This document shows, piece after piece, positions 58,840-64,000 of a DNA stretch of 64,000 nt (its first letter is position 1; each line of letters starts with the position of its first letter). The notes beneath the pieces are model-generated. The model made no database searches and was not told where the DNA came from. It saw nothing but the letters and a program-made list of their open reading frames with translations. The DNA is from Erinaceus europaeus (Eukaryota; Chordata; Mammalia; Eulipotyphla; Erinaceidae), in assembly GCF_950295315.1 (NCBI RefSeq), contig NC_080164.1, forward strand, positions 6,890,082 through 6,954,081, given 5' to 3'. Both the position numbers and the translations under genes were made by a program.

Positions 58840-59027
58840 AATATATTTTATTTATTATTTATTTATCTAGTATTGGATAGAGACAGGGAAAGAGACAGAA
58901 AGAGACCTGCAGCCCTGCTTCACCACTTGTGAAACTTTCCCACTGCAGGTGGGGACCAGGGGCTTGAACTTGGGTCCTGGCTTACTATAATGTGAGCACT
59001 TAAAGATGTGCCACCGCCTGACCCCTT
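58840..59027 (-). mobile_element. SINE-A'
   Basis: 'tctagtattggatagagaca' to 'gatgtgccaccgcctgaccc'. Confidence 0.88.
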
Positions 59028-59267
59028 CATGTGTATGTTTCTTTTCTTTTTCTTTAAATTAATGAAAGCATTTATTTTAGAATATGAAAACCTATATCCC
59101 TCTGTATTTTTCCCCAAACGTGGTGGTTCAACAAATATTGACTTGAGAAGTAAAACAGGTAGGTAATACCAGTACAATATCTATTTATTTTTTCCATCTC
59201 TGGGTATAAGTTTTTGTTTGGTTATAAGCAACAGAAACTGAACATGACTACAGTAAAGAGAATGTAC

Positions 59268-59492
59268 AGGGGCCGGGTATAGCATAACAGGTTGACACAC
59301 ATGTTACAGTGCACAAAGACAGGTTTGAGTCTCTGGCCCCCACCTGCAGTGGGAAGGCTTTGCAAGTGGTGAAGCAGGGCTGCCAGTATCTCTCTGTTTT
59401 CTCTCCCTCTCTGTATCTCTCTTGCTTCTTGATTTCTGGCTTTGTCTATCCAATAAATAAAGATAATAAAAATCATAAAAATATTTAAAAAC
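59268..59492 (+). mobile_element. SINE-A'
   Basis: 'ggggccgggtatagcataac' (head altered), 'ccacctgcagtgggaaggc', tail 'tatccaataaataaagataa'. Confidence 0.88.
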
Positions 59493-59567
59493 GGAACCTG
59501 AAACCTCAGGGACTCAGACATGAAATAACACTGCATAGCCATTTGAAAAAAAGAAAAAGACAATAAG

Positions 59568-59868
59568 GGGGCCGGGTGGTAGCGCAGCGGGTTATGCACA
59601 GGTGGCACAAAACACCAGCAGACCAGCGTTAGGATCCCAGTTTGAGCCCTTGGCTCCCCACCTGTCCGGGAGTCGCTTTACAGGTGGTGAAGCAGGTCTG
59701 CAGGTGTCTATCTTTCTCTCCCCCTCTCTGTCTTCCCCTCCTCTCTCCATTTCTCTTTGTCCTGGCCAACAACAACATCAACAATAACAACCACAACAAC
59801 AATAAAGAACAAGAACAAGGGCAAGAAAAAAGGGAAAATAAATAATAATAATAAAATTAAAAAATCAA
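59568..59868 (+). mobile_element. SINE-A, full length
   Basis: 'gggccgggtggtagcgcagc' head and A/AAT tail; head intermediate between the A and A' types. Confidence 0.92.
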
Positions 59869-60089
59869 ATGTACTGTAAGTGTATCATTGAGTATGTAAG
59901 TTTGTGTGTGTGTGTGTGTATACTAATTTGGAAGACTTTGGTGGTTTGGGGGGTGGAGGCTCTTGCACTCAACAAAAAACTGAAACATACTCAAGGATGC
60001 CCAGTAATCACAGAGACATTAGAAACAGGAACACAAAGTGAAAGAAACAACAGTCCCTTGGTAAAAATAGAAACAAAGTCTCATCAGCT

Positions 60090-60268
60090 TCAACATGGGA
60101 GCCAGACCTTCCACCTTCTGCAGCCCGTAAGGATCCTGCTCCCAGAGGGATAGAGAATGGGGAAGCTTCAAATGGAGATGTGGATGTCTGGTGGTGGGGA
60201 TTGTGTGCAATTGTACCCCTCTTATCCTAAGGTGTTGTCAATCATTATTAAATCAATAAACAAGCAAA
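60090..60268 (+). mobile_element. RX retroposon 3' end
   Basis: 'gccagaccttccaccttctg', 'ctggtggtggggattgtgtg', 'ttattaaatcaataaacaag'. Confidence 0.82.
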
Positions 60269-60554
60269 CAAAAACTGCCAGGTAATGTTGATATGCAGTT
60301 AGCTTTGGGAATCCTACTAGGATTCTAGCACTGACATTTTTGCATGGTGGATCTGGATGGGAGTAGGTGCTTCCAGATATTGCTCCTGAAATTCTACTGC
60401 TAAACCCAATTCTGGTGTCACTTTGCCCAGAATGTCTCTCTAAATTGTCCAACTGAAGGTCGGTTCTTTGTCTTAGATAACCTTAGTCTCCTCAAAAACA
60501 CTTTATAGCATCGGGTGACATTCGTCTGCTACACTGTGCAGTAGAAATACAATG
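60269..60554. other. Unassigned intergenic sequence
   Basis: Nothing supported. Confidence 0.5.
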
Positions 60555-60900
60555 TCGGGGGTCTGAGCTGTAGCACAGAGGGTTAACAGCACATGGCTGA
60601 AATCACAAGGACCGGAGTTAAGGGTCCAGGTTCGAACCCGGCTGGCTCTCCACCTGCAGGGGGTGTCGCTTCACAGGCAATGAAGCAGGTCTACAGGTGT
60701 CTTTCTCTCCCCCTCTCTGTCTACCTTACCTCTCTCCATTTCTCTCTGTCCTATCCAACAACAACAACAATATCCACAACAACGGTAAAATGACAAGGGT
60801 AACAAAAGGGAAAAAATAGCCTCCAGGAGCAGTGGATTCATTGTGCAGGCACCCAGTCCCAGCAATAACCCTGGAGGCAAAAAAAAAAAAAAAAAAAAGA
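60555..60900 (+). mobile_element. SINE-A, long variant
   Basis: Clear copy of the optional module: gcctccagg near 60818 and ccctggaggc near 60871 form its inverted ends, followed by A20. Confidence 0.92.
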
Positions 60901-61319
60901 AAGAAAAAAAGAAAGAAGAAGACTAATGAGATTTTTAAAGTTGAGGTGTTTACGGGTGATTTGACAGTGTCCTACAGCATCGCAGGATTTCAGGAGCATC
61001 CCTACTCACATGTGGTGATGGAAGTCACCGTACCCCTCACTATTGTCAACTTTACATTGTTGTTTTAACTAGGCACTCAGGAAGACCAAGCGTGTACTGG
61101 ACAAGATGTTTTCCAAATGAACCCTCAGGATACGGTGGCAAGAGCCCAGTCTGTGGAGAGCAACACCCCATTCTCCAACTGCCAACTCAGCCCTATATTT
61201 AGAACATGCATTATATCCCAGCTCTGGATTGACAGGTGTCCTAAGAAGGATTTTCAGTGGCTTATGAAAAACACAGTAGCAGGTAAGGGAAACCTTAGAG
61301 CCTAAAGTGACCTCAAGCA
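60901..61319. other. Unassigned intergenic sequence
   Basis: Unique-looking; open frames here are short and unrecognised. Confidence 0.5.
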
Positions 61320-61324
61320 AGCTA

Positions 61325-61370
61325 ATGTATGTATGTATGTAAGTATGTATGTATGTATGTATGTATGTGT
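61325..61370. repeat. (ATGT)n microsatellite
   Basis: About 11 units with one 'aagt' change. Confidence 0.95.
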
Positions 61371-61480
61371 TGTTTGTTTTTATTACCACAGCACTACTCT
61401 GCTCTGGCTACTGGTGATTGTCAGGGAGATCAAAGCTGGGTCTTCTAGCATGCTAGTCCTGTGTGCTACTGTACATAGTC
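61371..61480 (-). mobile_element. SINE-B, diverged
   Basis: 'cagcactactctgctctggc' to 'ctgtgtgctactgtac'. Confidence 0.65.
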
Positions 61481-61499
61481 TTTGCTTCAGTGTTCAAAC

Positions 61500-61640
61500 A
61501 ATATTTATTTTTTTATGTATGAAAGAAGAGGAGAGAGAGAACCAGAGCATCACTTTGGAATATGTAATACTGGGGATCAAACTCAGGACTTTATGCTTGA
61601 GAATCCAATGCTTGACCCACTGTACCACCTATCAGGCTGC
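61500..61640 (-). mobile_element. SINE-C-like
   Basis: 'gagagaaccagagcatcact', 'ctggggatcaaactcaggac' and 'gacccactgtaccacctatc'. Confidence 0.75.
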
Positions 61641-61664
61641 TGTTTGACTTTTTTCAGAGACATA

Positions 61665-62008
61665 TATATATATATCTCCAGGGTTATCTCTGGGGCTTGG
61701 TGCTGGGCCAACAAATCCACTGCTCCCAGAGGCTATTTTTCTCTTTTGATGCCCTTGTTGTTTATTGTTGTTGTTCATTATTGTTGTTGTCATTGCTGTC
61801 ATTGTTGTTGGATAGGACAGAGAAATGGAGAGAGGAGGGGAAGACAGAGAGGAGGAGAGAAAGATAGACACCTGCAGACCTGCTTCACCGCCTGTGAAGA
61901 CACTCCTCTGCAGATGGGGAGCCGGGGGCTCGAACTGGGATCCTTATGCTGGTCCTTGGGCTTTGCGCCACCTGCGCTTAACCCACTGTGCTACTGCCTG
62001 ACTCCCAC
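61665..62008 (-). mobile_element. SINE-A, long variant
   Basis: Module 'ctccagggttatctctgggg' to 'cccagaggc', body, head ending 'gtgctactgcctgactccc'. Preceded by a (TA)n run. Confidence 0.92.
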
Positions 62009-62029
62009 CGATGTATTGACTTTTAAACA

Positions 62030-62160
62030 ATTATTTATCTGAGAGAAAGAGAAAGAGAGTGAGTCCTGCATACACAGTGCCAGGAAATACACCCAGAGCC
62101 TCACAATGCAAAGTCTGCACTCTACCTGTGGAGCCATCTGCCTGGCTGCTATGTCACCTC
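62030..62160 (-). mobile_element. SINE-C-like, diverged
   Basis: 'atttatctgagagaaagaga', 'cagagcctcacaatgcaaag', 'ctgtggagccatctgcctgg'. Confidence 0.6.
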
Positions 62161-62274
62161 TTCGAGTGGCAGTTTCTTCGCCGTGAAGCATGAGCAGTGA
62201 TGGCCCCTGCCTCCAAATGCAATGGGTAGGCCAACTGAACAGTGAGATTCAGGACTAATGAAAATGCATGGACT

Positions 62275-62410
62275 TGGACTGGGGAGATAGTGCAGTGGTA
62301 ACATGTGGGACTTGCATGTGAGAAGTCCTGATGTGGCCCCTGAAGACACATGTTCAATTCCCAGCATCATCAATAGCCAAAGCTGAGCAGTGCTCCGTTG
62401 CAAAAAAATA
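62275..62410 (+). mobile_element. SINE-B relative
   Basis: 'ctggggagatagtgcagtgg', 'gttcaattcccagcatcatc', 'tgagcagtgctccgttgc'. Confidence 0.8.
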
Positions 62411-62534
62411 ACAAAGATGACAGGAAAAAAAATTCAAATGTGAATACTCCATATACATTCATAACACTTTGAAATTTAATCCTAATATAAAGCAGGGTAA
62501 TTTAAGGTAGCAGAGTGAATGTATTTGTTTTAGA

Positions 62535-62692
62535 TGTTTATTTACTTAATTTTATGATTTATTTATTTATGAGAGAAAGTGACAGGACCAGAGCATTGCT
62601 CAGTTATTGTATATAGTGGTGCTGAGGATGGAACCTGGGTCCTCGGGCATGCAAACTGTGTGCGCTCACAGACTGAATTTTATTTCTGGCTC
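62535..62692 (-). mobile_element. SINE-B/C-like
   Basis: 'accagagcattgctcagtta', 'aggatggaacctgggtcctc'. Head degraded. Confidence 0.7.
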
Positions 62693-62844
62693 CAAAAGCA
62701 AAATTAAATGAGCAAAGAAATCGATAGTTTTCAAGTAAGCAGGCATGTGTCAGTGATGGGTAGCTCAGGGCAATGATAAGAGAGGAGTTCCTGGCTTATG
62801 ACCTCATGGAGCAGAACCCATAGAAGGGAGACTTGTCTGAGAGG

Positions 62845-63065
62845 GGCTGGGTGATGGCACACCTGGCTGAGCGCATGTTACTACTATGAGGACCCAGGCT
62901 CATGCCCCCGCTCCTCACCTGTAGGGGAGAAACTTTATGAGAGGTGAAGCAGAGCTGCAGATATATCTCCATCTCTCTCCAACTCTGCTTCTCCCTTCCA
63001 TCTCAATTTCTCTGTCTTTATAAGAAACAAAAACAAAACAAACAAACAAAAAAAACAGAAAAAAA
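62845..63065 (+). mobile_element. SINE-A'
   Basis: 'ggggctgggtgatggcacac', 'ctcacctgtaggggagaaac', A-rich end with 'aaacaaaacaaacaaac'. Confidence 0.85.
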
Positions 63066-63164
63066 ACTTGTGTGGGAAATGTCTATACCTGAAGAAGAGA
63101 TGAGGTGAAGAGGAATGGGAAGCTTCAGTGGAAATAAGAACAGCAAAAGAGAAGCTGTCTCTTA

Positions 63165-63352
63165 TGGTCTGGGAGGTGGTGCAGTGGTAAAGTTTTGGAC
63201 TCTCAAGCATGAGGTCCTAAATTTGATTCCTGGCAGCACATGTGCCAGAATGATGTCTGGTTCTTTCTCTCTCCTCCTATCTTTCTCATAAATAAATAAA
63301 ATCTTTAAAAAAAAGAAAAGAGAAAGAGAGAGAGAAAGAAAGAAAGAAGCTG
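63165..63352 (+). mobile_element. SINE-C, full length
   Basis: 'gtctgggaggtggtgcagtg', 'ttgattcctggcagcacatg', 'ctcataaataaataaaatc' and an A/GA tail. Confidence 0.92.
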
Positions 63353-63411
63353 TCCAAGTGCTCATGGACAGAGTCTGAACAAGATGCTAAGATTCATACA
63401 ATGGCAACTAC

Positions 63412-63595
63412 TTTGCCTATACAGATAGCCTACTAGAGCACCAACTTGCACGCCTGAGGTTCCAGAGGCTGTAGGTTCAATTCCCAGCACTACCGTAGGC
63501 CACAACTGAGCAACTGTTCTCGTTTTCTCGCTCTTTCTTTCTCTCTCACAATAACTAAGTCTTTTTAATAAAAAAGAGAGAAGAAGAGAAAGTAG
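63412..63595 (+). mobile_element. Old tRNA-like SINE
   Basis: 'agatagcctactagagcacc', 'gtaggttcaattcccagcac', 'aataactaagtctttttaat'. Confidence 0.65.
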
Positions 63596-63774
63596 TGACA
63601 GATTGTTTTGTAGGGAAAGAACGGGAATGGAAAAATTATCCCTAATACCTTTATCTGGGGCAGTGACCCCCCAACTCTACCAAGATCACTTTTCTGTACC
63701 TCCTATGTCAGATGCAGATGACTGAAAATTCTGTGCCAGCCCTCAAAATTTCTAACCTTCCTTTTTTCTCTCAA

Positions 63775-64000
63775 ATTTTTTATTAGTGATTTAATATTGA
63801 TTTACAGAATTATGAGATAACAGGGGTAGAGTTCCACACTGTTCCCACCACCAGAGTTCTGTGTCCCCATACCCTCCACTGGAAATTGGAGTAGTTCTCC
63901 CAAGCTCACCAATATGGGTTGAGGATTATTTCTGTAACTATCTATATTTATAGATTTTCCCCCCCTTTTCTTATGGTCTTGCCTTCTCTTTCTTTCTAAG
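63775..64000 (-). mobile_element. RX retroposon, cut by the window end
   Basis: Tail side 'tatgagataacaggggtaga', 'ccaccagagttctgtgtccc', then 'ttatggtcttgccttctctt'; continues beyond the window. Confidence 0.82.

Noticed and set aside
46227..64000. A downstream gene such as MSGN1
   Set aside because: No basic helix-loop-helix frame or other conserved coding stretch is visible; the region is repeats and unassigned sequence.

Overview
The window is mammalian nuclear DNA. It holds one complete protein-coding gene, GEN1 (Holliday junction resolvase, XPG/Rad2 nuclease family), on the + strand as 13 coding exons from the ATG at 10691 to the TGA at 46226. The exons join without a frame break into 876 codons plus stop, and the key acidic active-site residues are present. 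The organism is probably a hedgehog (Erinaceidae). The dominant repeats are tRNA-derived SINEs with a 'tagcgcagcgggttaag' head, which I associate with the ERI SINEs of Erinaceus; this species call is an inference, while a placental mammal with GEN1 is certain.

Layout. 1-395: G-rich minisatellite. About 396-1130: CpG-island promoter with E2F, ETS, CRE and NRF-1 type sites. In human, SMC6 and GEN1 are divergent neighbours, so this is probably their shared promoter; no SMC6 coding exon lies in the window. 1415-1890: a second minisatellite. 1.9-10.7 kb: first intron(s) and 5' UTR region. 10.7-46.2 kb: coding exons, with introns of 276 bp to 10.7 kb full of retroposons. 46.2-64 kb: 3' UTR and intergenic repeats; no further gene was found (MSGN1, the next gene in human, is not seen).

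Repeat names used below. SINE-A: head 'gtcgggcggtagcgcag', a B-box-like 'ggttcgagcccc', a body hairpin built on 'gcttcac...gtgaagc' and an (AAC/AAT)n-rich tail. SINE-A': older relative with head 'ggtggtggcgcacctggttg' and tail 'tatccaataaataa'. SINE-B: short element 'gggagatagcataatggtta'. SINE-C: 'gaggtggtgcagtggataaa' with tail 'cataaataaataaaatc'. RX: a long non-coding poly(A) retroposon family, best seen at 57000-58835. There are also L1 fragments, two insertions of a non-L1 LINE, and two or three solo-LTR-like insertions, each sitting inside an older SINE.

The most notable signals are a SINE-A insertion whose target-site duplication copied the exon-3 splice donor of GEN1; two short insertions of tRNA 5' halves (Cys, Gly), each flanked by direct repeats; a non-L1 LINE that inserted into SINEs and left 4-bp duplications with GAA tails; and the RX family. 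I did not find a new multi-gene system. The novelty here lies in mobile-element biology and splice-site evolution.
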